The position numbers were made by a program, and so were the translations under genes. From NCBI GenBank assembly GCA_031362245.1, contig JANLSD010000058.1, positions 1 through 37,329 on the forward strand: 37,329 nucleotides of DNA, read 5' to 3'. Each line of letters opens with the position of its first letter. The first letter of the stretch is position 1. A model generated the notes under the pieces. The model did no database searches and was not told the origin of the DNA. It saw only the letters and a list, made by a program, of their open reading frames with translations. Source of the DNA: JAAURS01 sp031362245 (GTDB lineage: Bacteria; Cyanobacteriota; Cyanobacteriia; Thermosynechococcales; Thermosynechococcaceae). Below are positions 23,843-31,521 of the stretch, one piece after another.

Positions 23843-25726
23843 ATGAGTATTCAAGACAAGCCAAAAGCCTCTCGCCCTCGACTGATCGGCAATATTTTGT
23901 TAGGGGTATCGGGTCTATTCCTTTTAGCAAACCTATTTTTGCCTGCACTGATCGGGCCAAGGCCAACGGGTGCCCCTTATAGTCTGTTTATTCATCAGGT
24001 GCAGGAAGGGGAGGTCAGTCAAGTTTCTGTGGGTCAAAACCAGATTCTGTACCAGCTCAAAACCGAGAATGGTGAGCCTGGACAAGTTTTGACCACCACT
24101 CCAATCTTTGATTTAGAACTGCCCAAGCTTTTGGAGTCTAAGGGTATTGAATTTGCTGCCGCACCACCCCCTAAGAATGGTTGGTTTACAAGCCTGTTGG
24201 GGTGGGTCATTCCGCCGCTAATTTTTGTGGCTATTTGGCAGTTTTTTGTGGCTCGTGGCGGCGGGGGCGGACAGCAGGGCGTTCTCTCGATTGGCAAGAG
24301 TAAGGCTAAGGTTTATGTAGAAGGCGAATCTGCCAAAGTTACCTTTGCCGATGTCGCAGGCGTAGAAGAGGCCAAAACAGAACTCGTTGAAATTGTGGAC
24401 TTTCTCAAAAGTCCGGCGCGCTTCACTGACATTGGTGCGCGGATTCCCAAGGGCGTTTTGCTTGTGGGACCACCAGGAACGGGTAAAACGCTCTTGGCGA
24501 AGGCCGTTGCAGGAGAAGCAGGCGTTCCGTTCTTCAGTATTTCTGGCTCTGAGTTTGTAGAAATGTTTGTGGGCGTTGGGTCTTCACGGGTTCGCGATCT
24601 GTTTGAGCAGGCTAAGAAGCAGGCTCCCTGCATTATTTTTATTGATGAGTTAGATGCCATCGGGAAGTCTCGCAACAGCGGCGGATTTTACGGCGGCAAT
24701 GACGAACGCGAACAAACCCTCAATCAACTCCTGACCGAAATGGATGGCTTTGCCGCAGGGGATGCCACGGTTATCGTGTTGGCAGCAACAAATCGGCCTG
24801 AAAGTCTAGATTCTGCGCTGCTGCGGCCTGGTCGATTTGACCGTCAGGTATTGGTGGATCGCCCCGACCTATCTGGGCGCGAGGCTATTCTGAACATCCA
24901 CTCCCAGAAGGTGAAGTTGGGCGAGGATGTTAATTTGAAGGCGATCGCCACTCGTACCCCTGGTTTTGCGGGGGCAGACTTAGCGAACTTGGTAAATGAA
25001 GCCGCCCTTCTGGCAGCACGCAACCATCGCCTAACGGTAGCTCAAGAAGACTTTGCTGAGGCAATCGAGAGAGTGGTAGCGGGTCTAGAGAAGAAAAGCC
25101 GCGTCCTCAACGAAACGGAGAAGAAAATTGTGGCGTACCACGAAGTGGGACACGCCATTGTGGGTGCAATGACCACAGGGAGCGGTCGGGTTGAAAAAAT
25201 CTCGATTGTGCCGCGTGGCATGGCGGCCCTAGGCTATACGCTTCAGCTCCCCACTGAAGATCGGTTCTTGAAGGATGAAACCGAACTGCGCGGTGAAATT
25301 GCGACGCTTCTGGGCGGACGCTCTGCTGAGGAAGTTGTGTTTGGAAACATTACAACTGGCGCATCTAACGATTTACAGCGAGCGACAGATCTGGCAGAAC
25401 GGATGGTGACGACCTATGGCATGAGTAAGGTTCTGGGACCTTTGGCCTACCAACAGGGTCAGCAGTCTATGTTTTTAGGCAATGGCGGGTCTAATCCTCG
25501 GCGGGCGGTGAGTGAAGAAACGTCAAGGGAAATCGATCGTGAGGTTAAGGAAATTGTGGAGAAAGCTCACAAGCAGGCTCTAGCTCTTTTGACCAATAAT
25601 CGAGAGCTGTTGGAAACTATCACCGCTCAACTGCTTGAAACTGAGGTTATTGAGGGAGAGACTTTATATAGCCTATTGGCTCAGGTTCAGGCTGCTCCTG
25701 AAACTGCCGAGGTTGCCTTAGTTTAA
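23843..25726 (+). CDS. ftsH: ATP-dependent zinc metalloprotease FtsH
   Basis: 627 residues. Two membrane segments (ILLGVSGLFLLANLFLPAL near 18 and WVIPPLIFVAIWQFFV near 118) flank a lumenal/periplasmic loop. AAA+ domain: FADVAGVEEAK, Walker A GPPGTGKT, Walker B CIIFIDELDAIG, second region of homology ATNRPESLDSALLRPGRFDR. Protease: HEVGH zinc motif, and GGRSAEEVVFG. Known: cyanobacteria have about four FtsH proteins that turn over membrane proteins such as photosystem II D1; I cannot say which paralogue this is. Its TAA overlaps the stop codon of the convergent gene. Confidence 0.97.
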   Translation: MSIQDKPKASRPRLIGNILLGVSGLFLLANLFLPALIGPRPTGAPYSLFIHQVQEGEVSQVSVGQNQILYQLKTENGEPGQVLTTTPIFDLELPKLLESKGIEFAAAPPPKNGWFTSLLGWVIPPLIFVAIWQFFVARGGGGGQQGVLSIGKSKAKVYVEGESAKVTFADVAGVEEAKTELVEIVDFLKSPARFTDIGARIPKGVLLVGPPGTGKTLLAKAVAGEAGVPFFSISGSEFVEMFVGVGSSRVRDLFEQAKKQAPCIIFIDELDAIGKSRNSGGFYGGNDEREQTLNQLLTEMDGFAAGDATVIVLAATNRPESLDSALLRPGRFDRQVLVDRPDLSGREAILNIHSQKVKLGEDVNLKAIATRTPGFAGADLANLVNEAALLAARNHRLTVAQEDFAEAIERVVAGLEKKSRVLNETEKKIVAYHEVGHAIVGAMTTGSGRVEKISIVPRGMAALGYTLQLPTEDRFLKDETELRGEIATLLGGRSAEEVVFGNITTGASNDLQRATDLAERMVTTYGMSKVLGPLAYQQGQQSMFLGNGGSNPRRAVSEETSREIDREVKEIVEKAHKQALALLTNNRELLETITAQLLETEVIEGETLYSLLAQVQAAPETAEVALV

Positions 25727-27342
25727 GGGCTAGGCACCACAGGTACAGGCGTGGACACAGGTGACACAGGTATGGGCGTAGGCGGCACGGATGAACCAGA
25801 GCCGTTGGGTGCAGGCAAAGGCGATCGCCTTTGCCCAGGCACCCCAGACGCCTTGGACGAAGAAGCAGCATCCTTCGGCACCACCACATCCGGCTGATTC
25901 ATCAACTTAAACAACTTCTGCACCACAGCCACCGACTTCCCGCCCGCCTGCTTCTGCGTCCAAGCCAAAGCCTGCGCCTCAGACCCGCGCACCATCCGCA
26001 ACAGCGCCCCCCAGGCAATCACACCAGAGTCCCCAGGCGTCACCTTCAGCGCCGTATCAATCCGATTCCCCAACCGACCCGTATCAGACAGCAGCATCTC
26101 TCGCACCTCCCCACGGGCAGCGCGATCAGATTGCAGCACATCCAACGCTGGAGCCCAAGACCCATTCACCAAATACCCCAAAATCCGCTGCACCGTGCTG
26201 GCAGAAGGCTGATTCGCCTGGGCCTGCGTCACCCTTGCATGGAGCTGAATATAGTCAAACTGCGCCTGCGCATCCAGATTCCAGCGCTTACCCGCATCTT
26301 GCTTCGCCTGCTTCAACAACTCCAGCCCAGGCGTCCACAGTCCACTTTTCGCCAGCGTCAACGCATCCAAATAAGCCCTCGCCTCCAGCACAGGCTGCGT
26401 TAGCGTAATGGGCTGTAGCTGAGACGCCACCCCATCCGCCATCTTGAGCCGATAGATGGCATACTGCGGCTCTAGCCCCACGGTTTGGTTCACCACCAGC
26501 TCCGGCAAATTATCCCCCGTCACCTGCTGCCACTCCGGTACTTCCCCTGGTGGACTGACCCAATTCGTCATCAAATTCAGCCGTTCGCGGCGCGGGTCAA
26601 AGTAGAAAATTTGTCCATAGCTCGAAACACTACTGCCCTGGGACTGAAGCCCCGTCAGCCGTAACCATAATCCTGGCTCCGGTGCTGGGTTATAAACCTC
26701 CGACTGCATAATGGGCAAAGGCTGATCAGAACCCGCCGAAACCTGCGGATTTTGATCGAGTGCCAGCAAATCTGCCCCCGTGGGTCCCTGCACCGCAATC
26801 ACATCCGTCAACCGAAAGTAGGGTTTACTTAAAAACAGCCGGATCAACCACGGTAACTGAAGCGAGCGATAAATCCGAATTTGGTGAATATTCTGGCAAG
26901 GGTCACTACAGCCTTCCATTGCCGCTTCTTTAGTCGAGATCGGCATCGCAATATCAGACGCTGTTTTGACCTCATTTCTCTGGAGCGCAAAATCAGACCG
27001 CAGCACAATCGGCTGCCCCGCTGTCAACCCAGCTTGCCCCAGCGTCGTCTGCACTTGATCCAAGGTTTGGGGCGTTGAAGCCTCAGGGTGACGAGACTGG
27101 GTTGCCCCAAATAGCTCATGATCCAGCCAAAACGCCACATCTGGATTCACCAAATACTGAAGGCTAAGCCAGACAATAGAAGCAACCACCCCAAAACTCC
27201 CCAACAGAACTAACCGTGATAGCCGAGAAGCAGCCTTACGCGTGTGTTCAAAGGGAGGGTTGTCAGCAGCAGCAGGGGTCGCGAAATAGGCGAAGGGCTG
27301 CGGTTTGCTTGCCTTTCGCCGTGATTTATGGCCTGAAGTCAC
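25723..27342 (-). CDS. membrane-anchored protein with Pro-rich C-terminus, unknown
   Basis: 539 residues from a GTG start. A basic N-terminus is followed by one membrane segment (LVLLGSFGVVASIVWLSLQYL, residues ~46-66), then a large extracytoplasmic region with LIRLFLSKPYFRLTDVIAVQGPTG, VYNPAPEPGLWLRLTG and IFYFDPRRERLNLMTNW. Its middle (~330-470) is helical, with repeat-like AYLDALTLAKSGLWTPGLELL and LGYLVNGSWAPALDVL units that look TPR-like. The last ~40 residues are Pro/Val/Ser-rich. It appears to be a conserved cyanobacterial protein without assigned function. The stop shares TTAA with ftsH. Confidence 0.75.
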   Translation of the reverse strand: MTSGHKSRRKASKPQPFAYFATPAAADNPPFEHTRKAASRLSRLVLLGSFGVVASIVWLSLQYLVNPDVAFWLDHELFGATQSRHPEASTPQTLDQVQTTLGQAGLTAGQPIVLRSDFALQRNEVKTASDIAMPISTKEAAMEGCSDPCQNIHQIRIYRSLQLPWLIRLFLSKPYFRLTDVIAVQGPTGADLLALDQNPQVSAGSDQPLPIMQSEVYNPAPEPGLWLRLTGLQSQGSSVSSYGQIFYFDPRRERLNLMTNWVSPPGEVPEWQQVTGDNLPELVVNQTVGLEPQYAIYRLKMADGVASQLQPITLTQPVLEARAYLDALTLAKSGLWTPGLELLKQAKQDAGKRWNLDAQAQFDYIQLHARVTQAQANQPSASTVQRILGYLVNGSWAPALDVLQSDRAARGEVREMLLSDTGRLGNRIDTALKVTPGDSGVIAWGALLRMVRGSEAQALAWTQKQAGGKSVAVVQKLFKLMNQPDVVVPKDAASSSKASGVPGQRRSPLPAPNGSGSSVPPTPIPVSPVSTPVPVVPSP

Positions 27343-27369
27343 AAATTTGAGAACCGGAAGGTAGGGGGT

Positions 27370-27678
27370 CTATAGACGCTGCTGAAAGGTTTCCAGCAAA
27401 TCCATCAGATCAACCTGGCACTGCTTAGGCACCAGCTCTAAAAGCGGTAGCTCTTGCTTCCCGCCACCCAAGGGCACTTTCAAGTTAGAAAGCACCTGCA
27501 TCACTTGAGCTTCCTCAAGCTTGCCAGTAGACAGAAGCGGAGCAAACTGTTTCGCCAACACCGTATCCAAATGGGCATCGGTGAGATAAAGGTGCCACTT
27601 TGCCACGTCGATATAGATAGTCTTCCCAATTACCGCAGCTAAAGCGTCTAAGTCGCTTGCCGAAAGTGCATTTGCCAT
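27370..27678 (-). CDS. DUF3181 family protein
   Basis: 102 residues. The pattern LAAVIGKTIYIDVAKWHLYLTDAHL at residues ~13-37, then a Leu-rich helix, VPLGGGKQELPLLELVP, and a final helix LMDLLETFQ, match small DUF3181 proteins of cyanobacteria as I remember them. Function unknown. No membrane segment. It lies 27 bases upstream of the start of the 539-residue protein on the same strand, so the two may share a transcript. Confidence 0.65.
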   Translation of the reverse strand: MANALSASDLDALAAVIGKTIYIDVAKWHLYLTDAHLDTVLAKQFAPLLSTGKLEEAQVMQVLSNLKVPLGGGKQELPLLELVPKQCQVDLMDLLETFQQRL

Positions 27679-27746
27679 AATAATTACTGCTCTTTATTGG
27701 GTACGGGCTTAAAGGTGCTCAAAGTGATTGAATAAAACGTATTTCA

Positions 27747-27847
27747 CCTTGCACTACCCCCCTCAGTCCCCCCTTATAAAGGGTGGAAGAATATGGACTG
27801 ACTCTCTCCACTTTATAAAAGAAGGGCTGAGGTGGAGTAGTGTAAGG
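27747..27847. repeat. intergenic imperfect inverted repeat (MITE-like)
   Basis: Two ~43-base arms read inward from each end begin CCTTGCACTACCCCCCTCAG and CCTTACACTACTCCACCTCA, with internal CTTATAAAGGGTGG / TTTTATAAAGTGGAG. They are about 80% alike, with a ~15-base centre. The element lies between two leftward small genes. Repeats with CCCCTCAGTCCCCC arms recur in cyanobacterial spacers. Confidence 0.7.
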
Positions 27848-27887
27848 TACTTGAACAACAGCTCCATAATTAATTAGAAATACTCAG

Positions 27888-28148
27888 TTATTTCTTAGGG
27901 GCTGTCTCTACGGGGCTGTAGTCTGCCAATCCAAAAATGTAGATCCCATGCATCAGTAGAACTGCTACCCAGCACCCCGTCAGCCAAATTGTCCAGGGCC
28001 ATTCTGCATCTTTGAGCACCCTAAAAAACCAGGATCCAGAGTTGATACAGGCAAACAACGCCACATGGACGGCAAAATTGATACGATCTTCGAGTTTACG
28101 AAACGCAGGGTCGCGACGGTCTGGTTCACGGGGCCAACGAGGAGGCAT
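27888..28148 (-). CDS. 2TM domain protein
   Basis: 86 residues. A basic, Pro-rich start (MPPRWPREPDRRDPAFRKLEDR) is followed by two hydrophobic helices, FAVHVALFACINSGSWFF and WTIWLTGCWVAVLLMHGIYIF, joined by a short polar turn. This matches the small 2TM domain (R-x-K-x-E/D-x-R before helix 1, then HxxxF, and W..W..G..H). Unknown function, inner or thylakoid membrane. No tight operon partner. Confidence 0.75.
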   Translation of the reverse strand: MPPRWPREPDRRDPAFRKLEDRINFAVHVALFACINSGSWFFRVLKDAEWPWTIWLTGCWVAVLLMHGIYIFGLADYSPVETAPKK

Positions 28149-28310
28149 TTTGTTAAACCTGTAGTGTAGGTTACGGTTCTACTCTATCCTAAGCTAGAGC
28201 TGTACAGGAGGGTAGCCTTCTGTATCACATGCAGCCACAATCTACGTCTCACAATCTATATCGCTGTGTAACCCCGTTGTTCTCGCTGTAATTCGTATAG
28301 GACAAACATC

Positions 28311-29378
28311 ATGAAGATGAAACCCTTTTGGTTGAAGTTAAGCAGCTTGTTGGTGGTGGGCACTCTCTTCTCGTGCAGCAGCACGCCTGCCCCTTCCAAT
28401 TCTGCTGGGACAACGGGGGCGGCTGTAACTGGACGGCTACAAACGGTATTAGGACGGGGACAGCTTAAGTGCGGCATCAGTGGAGAACTGCCAGGATTTA
28501 GCTTCCTCAACCCTCAAGGGAAATATTCCGGACTGGATGTGGATGTGTGTCGGGCGATCGCCGCTGCCCTCTTCGACAAACCCGACTCAGTTGAATATCG
28601 TCAGCTCAATGCCAAGGAACGCTTCACCGCAGTGCAAACTGGCGAAATTGACGTTCTCAGCCGCAACACCACCTGGACACTGAGTCGTGATACCGAAAAT
28701 AAGCTCGATTTTGCGCCCGTGGTGTTCTATGACGGTCAGGGTATGATGGTACGCCAAAGCAGCGGCCTAAAAACCCTCAAAGACTTCCAGGGGAAAGCCA
28801 TCTGTACGCAAACAGGCACCACCAACGAGCAGAATTTAGCGGATCAAATGCGAAAGCTAGGGGTGCAGTATAAGCCCGTGGTGTTTGAGGATGTGAATGC
28901 CACCTATGCAGCCTACGCTCAGGGACGCTGTGATGGGATTACATCGGATAGTTCCCAGCTTATTTCTCGACGCACTAAGCTACCCAATCCCGAGCAAAAT
29001 ATTATTTTGCCAGAACTGCTCTCTCAAGAGCCATTGGCTCCAGCCGTGGGGGATGGTGATGCCCAGTGGTCAGCAACGGTGCGGTGGGTGGTGTATGCGC
29101 TCATTCAGGGAGAATCTTTAGGCATTACGTCTCAAAATATTGGGCAGTTTGCCACGTCTAAAGATCCTGTGATTCGGCGATTTTTGGGGCTGGAGGGCGA
29201 TTTGGGTAAGGGTCTCGGATTACCGAATGATTTTGCCACACGGGTGATTAAACACGTTGGCAACTATGGCGAAATTTATGACCGGAATTTGGGGCCTAAA
29301 ACTGCCTTGAAGCTAGAGCGCGGGCTAAACAAGCTCTCAACCCAAGGTGGATTGATGTTCTCGCCGCCGTTTCGCTAA
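28311..29378 (+). CDS. amino acid ABC transporter substrate-binding lipoprotein (AapJ/BztA-like)
   Basis: 355 residues. The signal peptide ends in a lipobox-like VGTLFSC at residues ~16-22, followed by a Ser/Pro/Thr-rich linker. Mature domain: LKCGISGELPGFSFLNPQGKYSGLDVDVCRAIAAALF, abbreviated here, NAKERFTAVQTGEIDVLSRNTTW, GKAICTQTGTTNEQN and GRCDGITSDSSQL, the pattern of general L-amino-acid binding proteins. In heterocystous cyanobacteria, NatF of the N-II amino acid uptake system is of this type. No permease or ATPase gene lies beside it here, so its partner must be elsewhere. Attached to the outer face of the plasma membrane. Confidence 0.93.
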   Translation: MKMKPFWLKLSSLLVVGTLFSCSSTPAPSNSAGTTGAAVTGRLQTVLGRGQLKCGISGELPGFSFLNPQGKYSGLDVDVCRAIAAALFDKPDSVEYRQLNAKERFTAVQTGEIDVLSRNTTWTLSRDTENKLDFAPVVFYDGQGMMVRQSSGLKTLKDFQGKAICTQTGTTNEQNLADQMRKLGVQYKPVVFEDVNATYAAYAQGRCDGITSDSSQLISRRTKLPNPEQNIILPELLSQEPLAPAVGDGDAQWSATVRWVVYALIQGESLGITSQNIGQFATSKDPVIRRFLGLEGDLGKGLGLPNDFATRVIKHVGNYGEIYDRNLGPKTALKLERGLNKLSTQGGLMFSPPFR

Positions 29379-29389
29379 TGGGTGTAATT

Positions 29390-29418
29390 TATCACTGTGC
29401 TCAACCAGCACAGTGATA
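29390..29418. terminator. perfect hairpin between convergent genes
   Basis: 12-base arms TATCACTGTGCT / AGCACAGTGATA around CAACC. It lies 12 bases after the stop of the substrate-binding protein and overlaps the last codons of the convergent zinc-ribbon protein, so it can terminate transcription from the left. U-runs are weak on both sides. Confidence 0.7.
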
Positions 29419-29859
29419 GTTAGGCATCTGTGACTCAATAAAGCTGCTCGTTTTTTCGGAGAATCGATATTGCTTCCCACATTCGGCGCAGATTGCGTGA
29501 ACTGTGCGTTTGACCCGAAAACGGTGTCCTGGATTCTGGCGATGTAATTCATCCATGTATTTTCCCCACTCATCTTCTGCTCGTTGTATGGAAAACTTCC
29601 CCAAGACCACGCCGCACCCAAGACATCTGAAACCTTCGGCTGTTGCATACATGTGCTTTTGGTCTCTAGCATAGGAGAGCAAGCCAATCGGCACCAAGAC
29701 TGGGGAGAGAAGAATAAATGCGATGGCAAAGGTCAGGAATACCGCTGGAAATAAAACACCAGTTTTAAATTTTCGTCCTTGTTTCAGCAATACTCGCCTG
29801 ATTGTTTTGCGATTGAGTTTGAAGGGAGGTTCCCTGTGTGACTTTTTCTCTGTTGACAC
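29401..29859 (-). CDS. membrane protein with a split zinc ribbon, unknown
   Basis: 152 residues from a GTG start. A basic N-terminus (KLNRKTIRRVLLKQGRKFK) is followed by one long hydrophobic stretch (LFPAVFLTFAIAFILLSPVLV), long enough for one or two passes, and then a soluble part with two knuckles: FRCLGCG near residue 79 and AICAECGKQYRF near 122. They probably bind one zinc together. The C-terminus ends YHCAG. No enzyme motif. The last codons form one arm of the terminator hairpin. Confidence 0.65.
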   Translation of the reverse strand: MSTEKKSHREPPFKLNRKTIRRVLLKQGRKFKTGVLFPAVFLTFAIAFILLSPVLVPIGLLSYARDQKHMYATAEGFRCLGCGVVLGKFSIQRAEDEWGKYMDELHRQNPGHRFRVKRTVHAICAECGKQYRFSEKTSSFIESQMPNYHCAG

Positions 29860-29927
29860 AATTTACTTTACCAACCCCTAATGATACGCACCTATTTGTC
29901 TATTGAGGTACAAATATGATGTGCAGG

Positions 29928-30137
29928 TTAAATGATGGCAGGTTTTCCCAGTTTCTGAGAAATTGCAGTCCGAAGTTTGTCGTCGAAGTCAGTATCTTTG
30001 ACGTTTGCAATAATGGGAAGTCCCTGTAAGTTGCGATGTTCTAAGTAGGCTTTGAGAGCCGCCTTATCTTCGCTATGTTTGACAATGTAATGCTTCAGTT
30101 GTTCATTGGTCATTTCGGCATAATCAGTTTGGCTCAT
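29928..30137 (-). CDS. DUF6887 family protein
   Basis: 69 residues. The start YAEMTNEQLKHYIVKHSEDKAALKAYLEHR matches (in pieces) the DUF6887 pattern of MTxxQLRxYVLxHRxDxEAxxAYxxR. Function is unknown. Family members are encoded directly after a DUF6888 gene, as here: the upstream stop and this start overlap in TGATG. Small paired genes in multicopy families like this are often guessed to be toxin-antitoxin or regulatory pairs, without proof. Confidence 0.75.
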   Translation of the reverse strand: MSQTDYAEMTNEQLKHYIVKHSEDKAALKAYLEHRNLQGLPIIANVKDTDFDDKLRTAISQKLGKPAII

Positions 30138-30313
30138 CAGCTTAAATCCCCTTCTGGAGTCACTTCAAACTCGATTTTATAATCATAGCCTGCCAGTAAA
30201 TGTAGGTTATGAGTGCTCTCTTCGATCCAATCCAGAAAAATTGGCTGGGCCATCTCGAAGGTCAGTTGATGACTGATGCGATAAAGTGCTTCAAGTTGCT
30301 CTAGAGTTGGCAT
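30137..30313 (-). CDS. DUF6888 family protein
   Basis: 58 residues from ATG 30313 to TGA 30137-30139. It starts MPTLEQLEALYRISHQLT, contains AQPIFLDWIEES, and ends with NLHLLAGYDYKIEFEVTPEG. These correspond to the DUF6888 pattern (a short helix, a QPIxL strand, then an L-AG-x5-I/F-x-PEG beta segment). The one-base overlap with the DUF6887 gene (TGATG) indicates translational coupling. Confidence 0.75.
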   Translation of the reverse strand: MPTLEQLEALYRISHQLTFEMAQPIFLDWIEESTHNLHLLAGYDYKIEFEVTPEGDLS

Positions 30314-30427
30314 TTAGCTGTTGCAGAGGGTCACTATTGAGTGAACTTTACATCATCGTGTCTTCGCAAAAGAAAATGTTGCCCCTGAGAACTGCGATCG
30401 CCCCTTCCTCCCTCAAAACCTCACCGT

Positions 30428-30674
30428 TCATCGACTCCACGGACTAAACCTGATCGCAGGATTCTCTCCATCCATCGACAAACTAGACTTATGCATCGGA
30501 GTTCTGACGAAAGCCAACACAAGCTGCGATCGCACCAGCATCAACTTCAAAATCGATCGCCCTAATCCCCCCATGATTGACTGCTTCCATCTTGGGAGAC
30601 AGTTGAGCTTCATAGCTCTCAGCCCCACGACGGCCAAACGCTTGCTTGCTACAGTGAGGCTGTCGAATTGCCAT
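30428..30674 (-). pseudogene. frameshifted small cyanobacterial gene
   Basis: From ATG 30674, with AGAGGT seven bases upstream, the frame reads MAIRQPHCSKQAFGRRGAES and then YEAQLSPKMEAVNHGG, followed by IRAIDFEVDAGAIAAC. This matches a common cyanobacterial small protein (SKEEFARRGDEIYE, then NHGKIVAID, EVD, IAA) that continues with a strand motif of the SRxPDAQIW(x)VRIG type. The frame stops at 30489, whereas the overlapping frame to 30428 carries VRTPMHKSSLSMDGENPAIRF (in part), in the place of that ending. I infer a frameshift near 30500. The full family function is unknown. Confidence 0.5.
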
Positions 30675-30831
30675 AGCTTTGACCTCTCTGTAAGTTTCCC
30701 CTTTTATTTTGGCTTGCAAAGGAGATTGTTGAATTAGGCGCTTGTACTAGGTGTTTTTCTGCTCAACCGAACCTATAGACTAATCTATCAAATCGAGTAA
30801 TTATCAACAAATTGTATCCCCTAAATTTATC

Positions 30832-31521
30832 TTATTCAAAGTGTAATCTGTCATTTTCATGTCTTGTAAAATATTCATCTTCTAGCAAATGACAATTCTT
30901 TATTTCTTGTCTATATAAAACATCCAACTTATTTGGTAATAGTTTGTCTTCGTCTCCTACTCTTCGCCAAATTTGAGAATAATAAAGCATCAATATTTTC
31001 AGGAAAAATGCAAATGGAGTCAACTTTCTTTTGACTGGCCATCTATTTTCTGTATGATAGCCAATATGAAAATGAGCCGCCGGATGATATTTGTCACAGT
31101 ATTGATTTATTGATAAGTCATACCTAATCATAGGAATATCACACGTAAAATCACCTTCAGCTAAAAGTTGCTCATACTCATTCTCAGTTAGTTGATCACT
31201 TTCAAGCAACTCAGATGCAACCTTCCTTTCGTGCTGATATTCTGAATACTGATAAGGGTTTGGATAGTATGCTAAACGAATATCTTCTCCCATTTTATTT
31301 TCAGTAAACTGAAAATAAGAACGGTCATAAATCATAAGATTAAAATCTTGATTATTGACACCTACATCGTATAGCTCACGATAAGATACTGAACGTCTTG
31401 AAGAACTCTTGAAATTGCAAGATGCATTTAACGAAGCTGGAGTGCCAGCTTGAAATAAAAAATTATTTTCATTAGCTAACTCAATACATATACCAATGTT
31501 TTTTGCAAATTCACTACTCAC
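30832..31521 (-). CDS. DUF2290 domain protein, helicase operon partner
   Basis: 229 residues, starting eight bases inside the end of the helicase gene. Seen: YDRSYFQFTENKMGEDIRLAYYPNPYQYSEY near residue 75 (quoted in part), IPMIRYDLSINQYCDKYHPAAHF near 130, HIGYHTENRWPVKRKLTPFAFFL near 155, and a helical C-terminus. The IRYD...HPAxHxHIG...LTPxxF pattern is DUF2290 as I know it; its activity is undescribed. The conserved Tyr, Asp and paired His residues suggest an enzyme or metal site, but this is inference. Strongly AT-rich, like the helicase gene, and absent of HIP1 sites, so the pair was probably acquired together. Confidence 0.75.
   Translation of the reverse strand: MSSEFAKNIGICIELANENNFLFQAGTPASLNASCNFKSSSRRSVSYRELYDVGVNNQDFNLMIYDRSYFQFTENKMGEDIRLAYYPNPYQYSEYQHERKVASELLESDQLTENEYEQLLAEGDFTCDIPMIRYDLSINQYCDKYHPAAHFHIGYHTENRWPVKRKLTPFAFFLKILMLYYSQIWRRVGDEDKLLPNKLDVLYRQEIKNCHLLEDEYFTRHENDRLHFE

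Noticed and set aside
25831..26403. 190-codon rightward frame inside the 539-residue protein gene
   Set aside because: Arg/His/Pro-rich low-complexity translation typical of an antisense shadow of a GC-rich gene.
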